Positions 1 through 13,278 of a stretch of DNA of 64,000 bases are shown here, one piece after another. The stretch is from Glandiceps talaboti. Taxonomy: Eukaryota; Hemichordata; Enteropneusta; Spengelidae. The translations under genes and the position numbers were made by a program. Within the stretch, counting starts at the first letter, position 1. Each line of letters starts with the position of its first letter. The notes beneath the pieces were generated by a model. The model ran no database searches. It worked only from the letters and a program-made list of their open reading frames with translations, and was not told where the DNA came from. The stretch covers positions 17,590,240 through 17,654,239 of the forward strand of contig NC_135561.1 in NCBI RefSeq assembly GCF_964340395.1. Direction: 5' to 3'.

Positions 1-63
1 GTTTTTTGTTAAGTACAATGTTTATCAATAATTTTGATGAAAAATTCCAAACTTGCTTCTCAG

Positions 64-3000
64 GTATTTGGCAGGTCAGAAGGAGTATGAAGTGGAACTA
101 CAGTTTTCTTCCAATATCCTGAGTTTTCCAGACCGTGTCAAAGGTGCAGAAGAACCAGTAGACGGAGAAGCTCCAATCCCAGGATCCAGACAGGATCTGG
201 CTTCTATAGAAGGTAACAGATGTAATACATATCTAACCACTCTGATCCTCCCAAGGCACCTACCCCATCACCACCACCACCAATATACCCACTACATCAT
301 ACCTACCTCACCCACAACTGCCATGGTCACTTCCAAAATACCCAATGGTCAACATCAACACACTGTTGTAACAATCAGTCAGACAGAGTTGAGGATGCAG
401 CAGAACTAACAATACTTTATTCAAGTTAATGCAACGCAACACTCAACTAAGTTATACATTAACATAAATTAGCAGTGACGTCTATGTGTAAAGTGTATTC
501 AGTGTTCACTGACAGCTGATCATCAACACACCATGACGTACAGCATAGAACTCGACATCCACTACACCCAAAACTGTCATACTGACTATCAAGACAACCA
601 TCACCATCACACCCACCAACCCACATACCACAACACCCATCTCCAGTAACTCTCACCATCAACGCACCATGACATACTGCATAGAACTCGACATCCACTA
701 CCATGGTACACCCAAATTTGTCATTATGACTACCAAGACAAACATCACCGTCACACCCGCCATCATTGACACACCCACCAACCACTATACATGTACATAC
801 CACCAACACACTCATCTCCAGTAACCCTCGCCATCATCAAAAATTTTCTTTCAAAGGAAACACTTACTTTTTGAATCAGGTGCATTGTATTTTTTTGTAT
901 ATACATGTACCAAAATAGATTACTTTCTATTTTCTTTCAAATCATAATTTTGTAGTTTTCTCATGATTTCCTGATTCTTGATGTGTTTGCAGGAGACAGT
1001 AGCCAAAATGTGCAATCATCCAAAGTCAGTATAGGTGGTGGGTCAGCTCCTGGCAGTGAACCGTCTACATCTAGCAGTGACCAACCTAAAGCTATTCAAG
1101 CTAAGAAAGATGACGACTCTGTGACTAAGGGAAAGATTGATGACAAGGGAAGTAATGATAGCATCGCAAAGAAACAGGTATATACTTTGAAATAGGTTAT
1201 CATTATCAAAAATACGACATTCCGGTTATCTACCGTGAAGTCATCCCTAAATCAAAGAAGGTCTCAAGATGGTGCTCCATCTAAGGAAAATTTAGAACTG
1301 AAATGACATGGCAGTACATGAACATGACAACAAAATGTGACAAAACAACTTGAGTTCCTGAAAATTGTTTTATAGGAAGCAATGTTTGTAGTCAAATAAT
1401 TTGTATAACTAGTTGAGAATGCACCCAAATTTTTGTTGTGATAAGAATGCAATTTTTCAACACGGCTATAGTACTCAACTATAGTATCATAGCAATCACT
1501 TCTGGTACAATAGTTTTTTGAGAACAGCACTCCTAGTGGCCAAACTATACAATTTTTTGTCTTTCTGATAACTATAATATGATGCATTGCAAGAATGTAT
1601 ATGATTTAGATAATCTGTGAAGGTTTCAAATTCAACGCCTGAAGTTGAACCCTCCTACCTCCCCTGTAACCCCACCAACCCCCACCCCTCCTCCATTTGT
1701 TGATGAAGTGAAGTGGAAATATTGCAAAATAGAGGGAAAGGGGATATTCTTGAGGTGTTTTTATTAGCTTTGATTTGTTTTCTGGTTTGTCAAAACACAT
1801 GTGAAACTTTGTTTCTTTTAAGAACGGAATTTTAAGATAAATTGAAAATATCACAATTACACAAACAAGCTGAAGAATGTTTAGGTGCAAAAAATAGATT
1901 AGTTTTGTAAGTAAAATCAATAAATTCAAAATGTAACTCTTGCCTTGTTATAACAGGATTCTAATGGATCACTAGTTAGCATCAAAGATGGTGTACATTT
2001 GAGATCAGCTGGTACTGGTGGTGGAGTGCGTCCAACAACTGTCATCGGTTCTCGTAAAATCATGGAGAAGGCAGAGAAGTTTGAATCTGACAATGAATCG
2101 GATTATGATGAAGAAGCAGCTTATTTGTTGAAGAAACAGGAAGATTTCATTCCAGTGTCAGGGGAGCCAGGGGTATATTACAAGGTATGCGACTGACTGT
2201 AGTCAGTTATTGCCAGAGAGGGCACCATTCAGTGTCACGTTTCATTGTTGAAGGGGGCTGGTTGAGATAACTTTAAATGGTGATACTTACTAGACATAAA
2301 TGTCACTTCAGTACCACAAGAAGATTAGTGTAAGATATCACCAGAGAGGGCACTTTTGAGTATCATGTTTCACAAAAGTGGGCACCGGTTAGGTGTACAA
2401 TATCACCAAAGTGGGACATTTTTGGTACTTTAGTGTTATAACTTAAGTATTGGCATTTTGCAATAGATATATCCAGAAAGTACAACTTCAAGTAACAGAC
2501 TCCTACCAGTCAGTCAGAAAGTCACACAAGTTGAAAAGGAAAACTTTCATTGATTTGGTCTAAAATAATTTCAGCTGAATGTAAAACTCCTGGCAGTGAT
2601 TTTATTAAAGGATGGTGAATAGCTAAAAATCTACCTGTTATATGTTCCCCAGTCACTTTACTGCAGTTCCCAAACAGAATCCAGATATAATGTAAATAAT
2701 TCTGTGGCAGATTAACTGGATTTGTCCCTCTTTGTTACTGGGGTACGGAATGTCAACCTCTTAAGAACACTGACCCCTGGTATTGAGGGTTTGTCAAAAA
2801 CTTTTATATGTACTAGCTAGTCCTGTCCCTTCCTCAAACAGTTAACAATTTAATAAAATAAATGTATTCTACAGAGACACATGAACAATCCAATGGATGT
2901 ATACACCAAGAAACTCTTCTCCATGTTACCAAAAACAGCTGTCTTGAACAAGAGGAAGAAGAGAAGAAAACTGACTCACCTAGAAGAGTTGGATACTCAC

Positions 3001-6000
3001 ACATTTGCTGTACAGTAAGTATTATGGGATAGAAAACTTATCCATCTAGAAGACTACTATCTATACTGTACTCATACCTTTCCTGTATAGTAAGTATTAT
3101 GGGATAGTTAGATATGCACACATTTGCTGTACAGTAAGTATTATGGGATAGTTAGATATGCACACATTTGCTGTACAGTAAGTATTATGGGATAGATATG
3201 CACACCTTTGCTGTACAGTAAGTATTATGGGATAGTTGTATATGCACACCTTTGCTGTACAGTAAGTATTATGGGATAGTTAGATACACATTTGCTGTAC
3301 AGTAAGTATTATGGGATAGTTAGGTGTACTCACACATTTGCCAGAAAATTTACCCATTTAGAAGACTACTATCTACTCATACCTTTGCTGTATTATGGGA
3401 TAGAAAATTCTGGCTCACACAGAACCACATATTTTCAATTGCAGTCTGAGAAAAAAATGTTACATACCAAATTTTACCAAAGAGCAAAAGTTTTGTCCTC
3501 TTAATTTTGGCAGTAAAGTTATTTTCATTCTCAAGCACTTTCGACAGGGAAGTCATGCATACTTCTTGCAGGAAGGTTGGTCAAATATTTTTTGTAAATG
3601 TAAATAGAACTGCCCTTCTTCCCTATAGCTTTGCGGAAATATACTTACAAGTACTGTTTGTATTTCTACAGGAAACCTTTTTCAACCAAAGGTCACACAG
3701 TATCAAAAGGTCATGAAAGAGCTGAATATGTTGGTCGTCAGTTCCTAACTGAGATAGGATTCTCCCAGTGGAGGTCCAGGGAATTCTGGGGAATGCTGAT
3801 AATGCTTATCCTGGTGTGGTTTATCCGTACATATCTCCATTACATTGGACAATGGATATTCCTTAACCTGATAACCATTCCCATCAATCAGTAAGTTTTC
3901 ATTATCAACTCACTGCCAGTTTATTAAAAAGACAAAAGATTGTATACTTTTGGACACTGGGGTGCTATTCAGGAGCAGGAAGCGCTTGTAGTCTGAAAGC
4001 TAAGCCCTGCAGTTGTTGGCCCGTTTATGTAACCACTCGCTTTACATAAACAATAACTGGATATTTCAGGATAGAAGCACTTGTAAGTTGTAGACAATTA
4101 CAAAGTAATGTAGAACAAGCATGTGTTCTGTTTTTATCGGGACACAAACTAGATTCAGTTCTAACCTTTGGGATCAAGCCCCGTATGCATATGATAAAAT
4201 CACATCAACATATCTGGCCCCAGTTCATTCAATCTTAAAAACAAAAGATGTTAGGGTAAAGTCTTCCTTCCACCTTCCCCAAAATTAGTTTCAATATTAT
4301 CCCCTCGATGTAAATGTTTAAAACTCCTATCATAAAAAATCATTTATTTTGTAAAATATAAGTATTTAATTGCCTCTCACACCAAAAGGAACCAGAGCAT
4401 ACAACACGTAATGGTTATTACTCAATTTGCCTAATTGTGCTTTTATATATCTTAATTATAACATGAATGATAGATTAGACATCCTTGGTTTAAGGTGGAG
4501 ATGCACAAAGGGAAGATTTTAAGGGTGACATATTTCTCTGATCAGAGGGTTTGTGCTGCATGTTTGTCTTAACTGTGATTATGCAGTTGTAGTAGAGCTC
4601 CCCCTTAGCAGACACAAGGAAGGAATTTGCCTCCAAAATATAGAAGTGTAACCCCCTCCTCTGATATAGTACCCTCCAGGATGGTTGGGAGAAGGCCGTC
4701 TTCTATAGCCAAGACCATTCAGTTAGATATAAGGGCCTTTACAGGAAATATAGGACTGTTGTTTATGCAGGATTTGTCTATAGTGCAGGTTTTTACTATA
4801 AGTTTACAGACCAGGTATTCTGTCAAGTAACTTTAATATAATAGTGTTAAACTCACCACCGTAAGGTAAGCTTCACAATAAAGTGTTTAAATATCCAAAA
4901 ACCCAGTATTCATTGTTGTGATCTCAAACTTGACTCTTTACAGATTCCAATTCCTGCCATACACAGTAAATCTCAACTATCAGCAGAGTTTACTACATAC
5001 ACGTGAGGAGATAGCAGTGGTTATACTTGGTCCATTCACCAACATATTTATGTTGATAGCTTTGGTGTGTATATCATGGCTCTGTCAACGAACTCTAGGC
5101 TCCTTCCCAGGTCTTGGTTCTAAGTTTATCATGGCATACGGTATAATGACATTCCTTGATCCAGTGTGGATTCTAATCGTGGATGCATGTATTGGGGTGA
5201 GTACATCGAGTTCACAAGATATTCAAAGTCATGAACCCCAGTCCTTTTTACAGCAGTATTAATTAACATATGCTCCCTTGAATGAAGAGGCTGTGATTTG
5301 ATAGGATTTATACAGTGAGCAATTTGCCTTTTCTAGCTGGTGACTATTAGCCAATCAGAGAGCTATAAAAACTTCTTTGTCTTATAAACAGCTGTAACAT
5401 ACACAGATACAACATGGGATATGTGTAGTATCATCCATATACTAAGTATACAGTACCCAGGAAAATGACAATTTTCAAAAATGCTTAAACCATAATTGCT
5501 GTTAAATATATAGAGAGTTGATGAAAATTATAAATTAATTTGAAATCATTTTCGTCCAGTCAGTGACTCTCACAGATCTTGACAGTGGTCATGTTGCTCC
5601 TCCTTACAATAGACATAAATGTTCCAGACTTCCAGACTATACATATATATAATATTTGTGATATCAACATTTGTAACAATTTGTATCATTTTTTCAACCT
5701 CCAACAGAGAGTCAAGTATGACAATGGAGATGATCCAATAGCTGATGCCTCCAAGCTGTATTACAACTTCCTACGCCTACAAAACAATGGATTGGTTGGA
5801 ATATTCATGACCATATTCCTGTACATATTCTGTATGTTTACCACAGTTGTCATCGTTTACATGTATTTCCTCAGGTAGGTATATAATATATTGTTATCAT
5901 TATTAAACTTTATGTAATAATGATAATAATGGTTTATTTCCAAACATTGTGACGTAATGGTCAAATTACGATCGTTACATTACATGAAAAACAAACAAGG

Positions 6001-9000
6001 ACAAAGACACTGCTAGCAACTAGAAAGTATGATAACATGACATTTGAGATTATGACTGTTTTGCAACAAATTCTAAACAACTGGACTGAGTTCTTTTCAC
6101 TTAGTTCTTAAGTTAAATTAACTTTCTGTCAAAAAAGAACACAATAATGCTGAAAACATGGCTTAAAAAGATAGAAAGGGAAAAAATACAAATATGTACA
6201 AGTCCGTTTCTCGGAGTGTCAAAAGATTTTTTTTGTTTTGATATATTCTTAATGTAAGTATTTTATACAAGCTTTCTCAGCAAAACAAATATAAGCATTG
6301 CTTCTTTATTTAGATAACTACATCCAGTCCAATTTCAGGTGTGTTTTCTTTAAAGTGATTGTATGAAAATATGAATTATTCAGCCGCATAGAAGTGTAGC
6401 CCTGTTCTTCTCAAAACAAAAACTGGTGTGAAAATGTTCACCATTTTGTGAGCAGATATTGTAATCGGAACATTTAAGTGCACCACAGGACCTATTGGAG
6501 ACTGTAAGATACATTGTGACGTTCCGGCCTCCTCTCAGTGGGAGGGGTTGGCCGATGTGTGAGGGCACACCATCATGGCATACCTTACAGACTAGACCTA
6601 TTGGTGCAAGCGTTGAACTTTGACACAGAATTGATAATGGAACATCTAATGACTACATGATACTACCGTACACTTTCTCATAACATGATTCCCTCATAGA
6701 ACACATATGTTATAATTCAAGTGCATATTAGCGACTTTCATGCTCTGCTGTTCTTACAAGTTACTGTGTGCCAAAATGCCTGAAACCAGTACAGATGTAT
6801 AGCAACAGTTATTATGCACATTCCAGTGACTACTTGCATTGGTGCACTCTTTCATTGGTGTACCAAAAACATTATTGCATAGCTTTATGCAAATTATATG
6901 CAAACAAGTTCATGATCATTCCATATTAAATGAAATCACATGCTCACAGAGTATGATTTTACATAAATTTTGCTTGTTTCGAATAAACATATAACACTAA
7001 TAACAGGACCTCATGATGTCAGTGTGGGTACCCAGGGGTATGTGCACTCTTGCTTGCAGTGTTTTCTGCTGCACTTTCACTCATTACACTCATGAAAGTA
7101 TGACTGCAGTGAACACTGCAAGCACTTGTGCATATACCTCGACTACACCGAACTTGCACTTGAACATAGTGGACTTCTGTCATATTTCATGCACTTATCA
7201 AGGACATAACACGCACAATGATTTAACTACCTGTTACTTATTTACTTCCAGATTACACAACAATGGACGTATGTTGGATACATTCCATCGTCTGAGTGCA
7301 CTAAATGATGAGTTCTTTGTACCCTATGACTTGGAACTCAGTGTACATGAACTGAGCTACATCATCAAAAAGGCAGAGCAATGGCGAGGTGAAGAAGGAG
7401 AGAGAAAGAAGACTGCTGTCTATGACTACATCTGGGAAGAAGAATCTGTAAGTTATTAAAATGTTTGAAGTATTAAGATCTGATGTGTTTTCATATCTAC
7501 TAGATGTATCTGTTTTACATTATAATTATATTTTCCTTAATTAGGTTAGAAGTCAAGCATAGTTTGAATGTTGCCTGTTCAACTTTGGCCACTGCTTGTT
7601 GCAATTGCCATAATACATGCATGTTCTATTGTTCTAGCCATCTCATAGAATTAAGCTCTTAGACTGATTGGTTGTTTCTTTAGTCAATTATGCTAACAGG
7701 GATAGTTTAAAAAAATACTTCTGAGTGCAGCCGAGAGTGGATATGAAACATAGTTGGACTTTAATTTTCTGTTTTTGCACTTGTTTATAGCAAAAATCAT
7801 CATTTCTTTACCTTGTTTATCCAAGGAATGTACAAGTGACATATGGAGTATTGTCTCAGTGACTCAGGGATAGAAATAAAGAGATGTTCAAAATATCACA
7901 ATGTGATATAAAATATGTAGTTTATTCTTAGATACATGGACACATGTCCATATGCCTACAGAACTCACTTTGGTTGTACACATGGTTAAAAGGTAATACA
8001 TCATACAAAATATAACCCTAAGATAAAAGATGCATTCGTAGTTCGGGGATTCTCTTTTCGCCTCATAATGATTACAGTGAGAACTTTAAAACAATGCTGT
8101 CACATGCTAATAGACTATTTTCTCACAGTGTCCAAATTTCCATACAGCAGGCACTATTCATTTTCTATTTGCCCTAGGGCACTGGTACAGGCTCATTAGC
8201 CCTATGCCATGTTGTCGCAATGTGTATGATGCAGTCTGCCGAAAATGAATCAGGAATAACTGCAACATGACAGCCCTCGTTATGATAGATGTCTTTTAGT
8301 GCCCTCATTAAGGTGTGAAATAGTGCCCATATTGATTGTGTGTGTTTCATTGTTTTACAGGTTGAGGAGGTGATATGGGATGAGACTGGAGAACACCGAC
8401 AGCAAAAGAAAGGCAAACAAGAAATTACAAGTCATGTCTCTGTGCATACTATTCACCTTGATGGCTTGAGAGAACTCTTCAGACATTTCTTAAGACTTCC
8501 AGATGGAGCCATAGTAGAAGTAAGTCATTTTTTTTCTAAGTTTCTATAAATGGCAAGTACTAGCATGGTTACTTCCAACTTATATGCATGTCTTCATATC
8601 AGATGCTAACATTTTAGACAATTTGGTAAGTATAACTTACAGTTCAGTTGTTACAGTTCTGATGCACATGCCCAGATAAGTGTTGTTTTGCTTGTTGCAA
8701 ACATGATGTTTCTACAGAATCAAATATTTCTCCCAAATTTTCACTGTCTCATCAGCATCATCAGGGGTGTACTACAATGGGCTTTTGTCATGTTCATTCT
8801 TGCATGGTATTTCTTGTCGAGATACTATAAAACTTCCGACCCATCCAAAGTTTCAACCACCACATTGAATTTGTATGACACGTAATAGTTCACTTGGGGG
8901 GGAAAGGCTTTCTTAAATGATGAAACTACTGCTCAAAGACAAAGTTTTGTTTGAGTGTTCGTAGTTATTGCCGAGGCTTTTGTAGCATAATTGGATGACT

Positions 9001-10300
9001 GCTGTTTGCTGAAGTTTGACTTTCAAAGAATAAACTTTCTTTTCAGATTTTATTGATAAAAATACAGAAACATTTGAGCCTGGAACAGAGGCATTAGATC
9101 TAAATGATATTACTACCAAATTAGAATGACTATAGAGTTTCAACGGTTTTTGTTTTGAATTATATAAAACAAAATACAGACATGAGCAAGCATATGTATA
9201 AAGTGATACAGTTTATTTTGCTGTTGAAACAAATCAACATCACTGTTGGATGAAACAAGGAACATTCAAACACAGAACTGTCTATTTGCGTTCACAGTGA
9301 AATAAAAGGTAACATTTCTATTCCCTGTGTGCTGTCAGTGTCTGTATTTTGTTTGCGTAATTCATGACAAAAAACGTGTTAGATGTTAAAAAAGCATCAT
9401 GTTGCTTAATACTCTAGGGAACTTGCAAACCCACCATGTTGACTGTTGCAGCATGGGAAATGTGATAATAAATAATAATCAATTAGTATTGGAATATATT
9501 GATACATTGTTTGTAACCAAAAATAATCAATTCATAATTACCCTGACAATTGTTGGAGGTTAATTTTATCAGTAGCTCCAGATTAGGTATTACGATAACC
9601 ACAGGTAACCCCATAGTCCTTTGCATCTGAGCATGCTCAGTCTGGATTGCAAGTTCAATATTGAAACTCTACAATCTTCCTGATTTGGTAGTATCGTACA
9701 GTTTCACAAAGTATTAGTCTGTAAGGTACGCCGCGACGGGGCGCCCTCACACATCAGTCAACCCCTCCCACCTGTGAGGCAGGAACAGCAGGACATATGA
9801 TACAATTAACAAAATACATGAATTAAAGAAAACCAAATTAGATAACCATAGTAGTGAAATAAAAACTGAAACACTAAAGATAATAACATAAATTTGTTTT
9901 CTACAGTGCGCAGGCCCTGTTTAACAAATTCATATTGTACATAATTAGTCAGTACAGCTTCTTATTGTTAACATAATAATGTCGTAGTTTTAATCAAAGT
10001 ATTTAATATATTACTTTATTTCTGTACGTAACTTAGGTGTTTGGAGAGATGGGAGTTGCTGGCATGGACAAAGACATGAAAACCGCATTGCAGAAAGGTG
10101 CCCAGGGTGTAGAGAACCTGATGGGGTCTCAGTATAGTCTCAGTAAGATACGTAACCGTCGTCCTAAAACTTCAGGTGGGCTGGGCTCTTCAGATATCAG
10201 AGAGGCTTTAGGAGAACAGAACCGAGCACCAACACCACCCGGACAGGACCGTACTTCCACACCTGTGAAACTGAAACCCACTGCAGAGAGTTCTGCTTAA
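64..10300 (+). CDS. C-terminal ten exons of a multi-pass membrane protein, family not recognised
   Basis: Ten exons join in one frame: 64-212, 993-1177, 1957-2184, 2875-3014, 3672-3890, 4944-5196, 5708-5874, 7252-7447, 8361-8519 and 10037-10300 (TAA stop). All introns are GT-AG and the phases agree at every junction. About 650 codons are visible; the 5' end lies before the window. Order of parts: a hydrophilic Ser/Asp/Lys-rich region (exons 1-3, with SDNESDYDEEAAYLLKKQED), a basic patch KRKKRRK (exon 4), then at least four hydrophobic segments: WGMLIMLILVWFIRTYLHY (exon 5), EEIAVVILGPFTNIFMLIAL and the FIMAYGIMTFLDPVWILIV stretch (exon 6), and GIFMTIFLYIFCMFTTVVIV (exon 7). A roughly 200-residue charged, probably cytosolic tail follows (exons 8-10, with VPYDLELS, QWRGEEGER and VYDYIWEEE). 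The tail looks like a conserved folded domain, but I cannot name the family. AATAAA motifs near 10,978 and 11,105 could end the transcript. Confidence 0.88.
521..835. repeat. Two-copy degenerate tandem duplication in intron 1 of the membrane-protein gene
   Basis: Copies at about 521-657 and 658-835 share CACCATGAC, the GCATAGAACTCGACATCCAC block, a CACACCC/ACCAACC-rich middle and CTCCAGTAAC near the end. No coding role is seen. Confidence 0.6.
2997..3404 (+). repeat. Tandem array of the exon-4 3' end plus its splice donor
   Basis: The last bases of exon 4 with its donor (TTTGCTGTACA followed by GTAAGTATTATGGGATAG) recur about six more times downstream with a period near 40-45 bp, for example near 3088 (variant), 3133, 3176, 3220, 3261 and 3302. 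A degraded unit lacking the donor follows to about 3404. Only the first copy, ending at 3014, gives an in-frame junction to exon 5; the others are decoy donors. Confidence 0.85.
6512..6600 (-). repeat. Dispersed repeat, inverted mate of 9710-9790
   Basis: Contains GTGGGAGGGGTTGGCCGATG and GTGTGAGGGC, followed by ACCTTACAGACT. The reverse complement of 9710-9790 carries the same order of blocks. Both copies sit in introns of the membrane-protein gene (introns 7 and 9). A related GGCGCCCTCAC segment occurs near 41,753. Confidence 0.6.
9710..9790 (+). repeat. Dispersed repeat, inverted mate of 6512-6600
   Basis: Reads AGTCTGTAAGGTACGCCGCG, then GGGGCGCCCTCACACATCAG and CCCCTCCCACCTGTGAGGC. It is an inverted, diverged copy of 6512-6600 in intron 9 of the same gene and is probably a non-autonomous mobile element. 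Confidence 0.6.
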
Positions 10301-11635
10301 TAAGGTATTCAGGGTTAAAATTGTATACATAGGTCACAGTATATCTATATTATCATAAATGTGCTACGGATAATACAAAAATGTAGATTTAAAACAAGTA
10401 TAATATGTAAATTTATCATGTTTTGGTGTGGAACCAGACGCCTCTCATTTATCAACTCAAAATGGTTTTAAAATGAAAAGATAAAATACCATTTACTCTC
10501 TAAGATGAATGAAGGAATCATATTTTAATCATAATATTAATAATTCAAATTAATATTAAAAATAATTGAAAGTAGCAAATCATGCAGTCGTGGTATATGT
10601 AATTAGAATCAAAGCCCTTTAAAAATCTCTTGGATGTGGAACTAACTGGTCAGAAATGCAAGCCATTGTTATACACATTCAACATGGCAATGTATTTCTT
10701 TCTATTTTATAGGAAGACTACACTGTATATCCAAACCTATGTGTATATTTTTGGTCAATTCTCATGCATATTGCCACACAAGCATGTTCTTGAATGCGGG
10801 GAAAGGGCTTATATTTGAGCATCGGCGTGTAAATTGAGAAAACATAACTTGAGTGTGTGCAGATGCAGAGTTACTATTGTAAAACACAAAGTAATTACAT
10901 ACACATACAAATAGGATATGTAGTATTCAACTATCCTTAAACCATGTAAATAGGCAAGAACTTTGTATTATTGTGTAAATAAAAAAACTCCTCCAGAAGC
11001 AATTTTATATTGTAAGAAACTTATACTTATTTTCATGCATCATTTACATTTTTCACATAATTATTGAAGTATTTTAAAAGTGATAATAGGTGTATTTCAT
11101 CATAAAATAAATCTTTTGCAAGTTTAGAATGTGACATACTTTAATTTTCTCCTCCTTTCTTCTAATATTTTAAAAACTTGTTCATGATTATACGTGGTAT
11201 TTTATTTTATCATTATTACCTCTTTTCAATCCTTTAGCTGCAGGTCAGTTATTGTGTGTTTTGGTTATTATCATTAATGAGAAATTAGAAATCAAATTAT
11301 ATTTGTAGAACAGAAAAAAAAAGAAATTTCCGTCCGACACAGAAGGTAGTTACCTTCAAAGTTGTATATGATATAAAATAAATACATTCTATATACTCAT
11401 CACTTACACATTCCCTTTTATGTAATTTTCATTGTGTTTTTTTTCGGCAGACTTAAAGTACATTTATTGTTATCTTTTGTTATACATGTTAAAATTCAGA
11501 AGTGTTAATACTTAGTATATAGCAAAAATGAAATGTTTAGCCCTCTAGATTAACTTTTGGAAATGGCATGAACTTTTAAAAGCAGGGAGTCTTTTTCATC
11601 AGATGCAAATTCAACCTTGTTGCTTCAATGTTGTC
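10301..11635 (+). other. Probable 3' UTR and AT-rich flank, no gene seen
   Basis: Follows the stop of the membrane-protein gene. It is AT-rich, with several AATAAA-like motifs (about 10,978, 11,105 and 11,380) that could be poly(A) signals. No exon-like reading frame is supported. Confidence 0.5.
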
Positions 11636-11900
11636 TGTGGCGGAGTGGTTAAACCACTTGCCTCTTACCACTGCAGTCGGGGTTAAAATTCATTCTGGTT
11701 TTGATTAAATTTACCATGCTGTATTTAAGTACGAAAAGTGTCATTCAGTTTGACTCTACCGAACAATGGTTTTCCCTGGGTACTCCAGTTTCCTTCTGCA
11801 TTAACATTGAACCTTCCTACTGTTATTGGGCAATACCTATTGGATGGTATGTAAATAAATATCAATCAGTCAATCAATCAATCAATCAATCAATAAAAAA
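11636..11900 (+). mobile_element. tRNA-derived SINE
   Basis: The head has a polymerase III box A-like TGGCGGAGTGGTTAAACC (about 11,638) and a box B-like GGGTTAAAATTC about 35 bp later. The body continues with a CAGTTTGACTCTACC segment and ends in a (CAAT)n tail plus an A-rich end at about 11,862-11,900. Body sequence related to CAGATTCCTCCTGCATC recurs near 24,650, 47,890 and 51,910, so the family is dispersed here. Confidence 0.7.
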
Positions 11901-12569
11901 AATTCAACTTTCCACCTGAGGAAGGAGACTTACTGCTTTCAAATCCTATGCCATTTCAAAAACCATTTAATCCAGAAAACCAAATATCAATTTTGCATAG
12001 TATATACATAATATGCATCGGACCAATTTCCCACAAACTGTACAAGTGTGTTATGTTTTGTAAAGATATGTACAATTTTTAGAGGCTCTATGTATTACAA
12101 TGTTTAGTTTGTAACTGACTGAACTTGTGCATTGTTGCAATAAACTGTGTTTGCAATGTGAGACAAGTGTCACCAGAACATTATATTTACAATTCTTGAA
12201 TATGTTGTATATCATTATGAAATGTGTACATAAACTTTGTGTCAGATTCTTAATAAAGTAGCTAAATACATATTTCTTGTGACTGATTTCTTTGAATATT
12301 AACTGAAGCTGATTGGTTGAGTAAGTTATATGATGCGTATACATATTGAATGTTACCATACACCTTTCATGTAGGGTCTATGATACTACACAGTTATTGT
12401 GTACATTGTACTTCTTCAGAAAACACTGATGAAGCCATTGTGGATATGGTACTTGGTGAAAGCTATGGTTAGCTATTAATATTTCTTGGTGCAAAATAAC
12501 GTTTAGCCTTAACTTACATATTCCTGATGGGATCATCATATCATTAACAAATCCTAATCTATACACACC

Positions 12570-12850
12570 TAAGCACGTTCCCATCAAATTTCAGACCAAT
12601 CTGCCCAGTAGTTTTTGAGCTTAAGTTTTTTTTCTACCAAAAATGACATTTTGTGACCCAAATCCCACACCTGTTATGCAGTCATTTTGAAACTTGCTTT
12701 AAACAATTTCCCAACTAGACACAAAAAGTAATATCTCCACCTAATACCAAGACCAATTGGTCTGGCAGTTATTGAGTTTAAGTCGTCGCACACACGCACA
12801 CACGCATGCACGCACACATGGACGGACAGACAGACACTGCACCATGTCTA
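12570..12850 (+). repeat. Dispersed repeat with CACACGCA/GACA microsatellite tail, copy A
   Basis: Shares CGTTCCCATCAAATTT, TCTGCCCAGTAGTTTTT, CAATTTCCCAACTAGACAC and the CCTAATACCAAGACCAAT block with 21,900-22,130. Both copies end in a purine/CA microsatellite, suggesting the tail is part of the element. Confidence 0.65.
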
Positions 12851-13075
12851 TAGCACTACTGAACTTTATCATTTCAGTTATGCTAAAAATGGGGGTTCAA
12901 AGGGTGGGGGCATGAAGATTCTAATGGTTTGGGTGTGAAGGGGGGGGGGGCACGAAATATTTTGCTCATGGTTTGAACATAAATAAACCACAGGAGCAGA
13001 TGTTTGCAAAGTACATTTGAAAATGTCTAAAGCCTGTATGGAATGATGAGTTGGGTGACTGCTATGCGAATGTGT

Positions 13076-13227
<152 letters not shown>

Positions 13228-13278
13228 GACTGACTGACATATACTGGGAACCTTGTACATCCTAGCACAAGGCACACC

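Noticed and set aside
7013-7251. ORF extension upstream of exon 8 of the membrane-protein gene
   Set aside because: It is intron read-through; the acceptor at 7,250-7,251 gives the matching phase.
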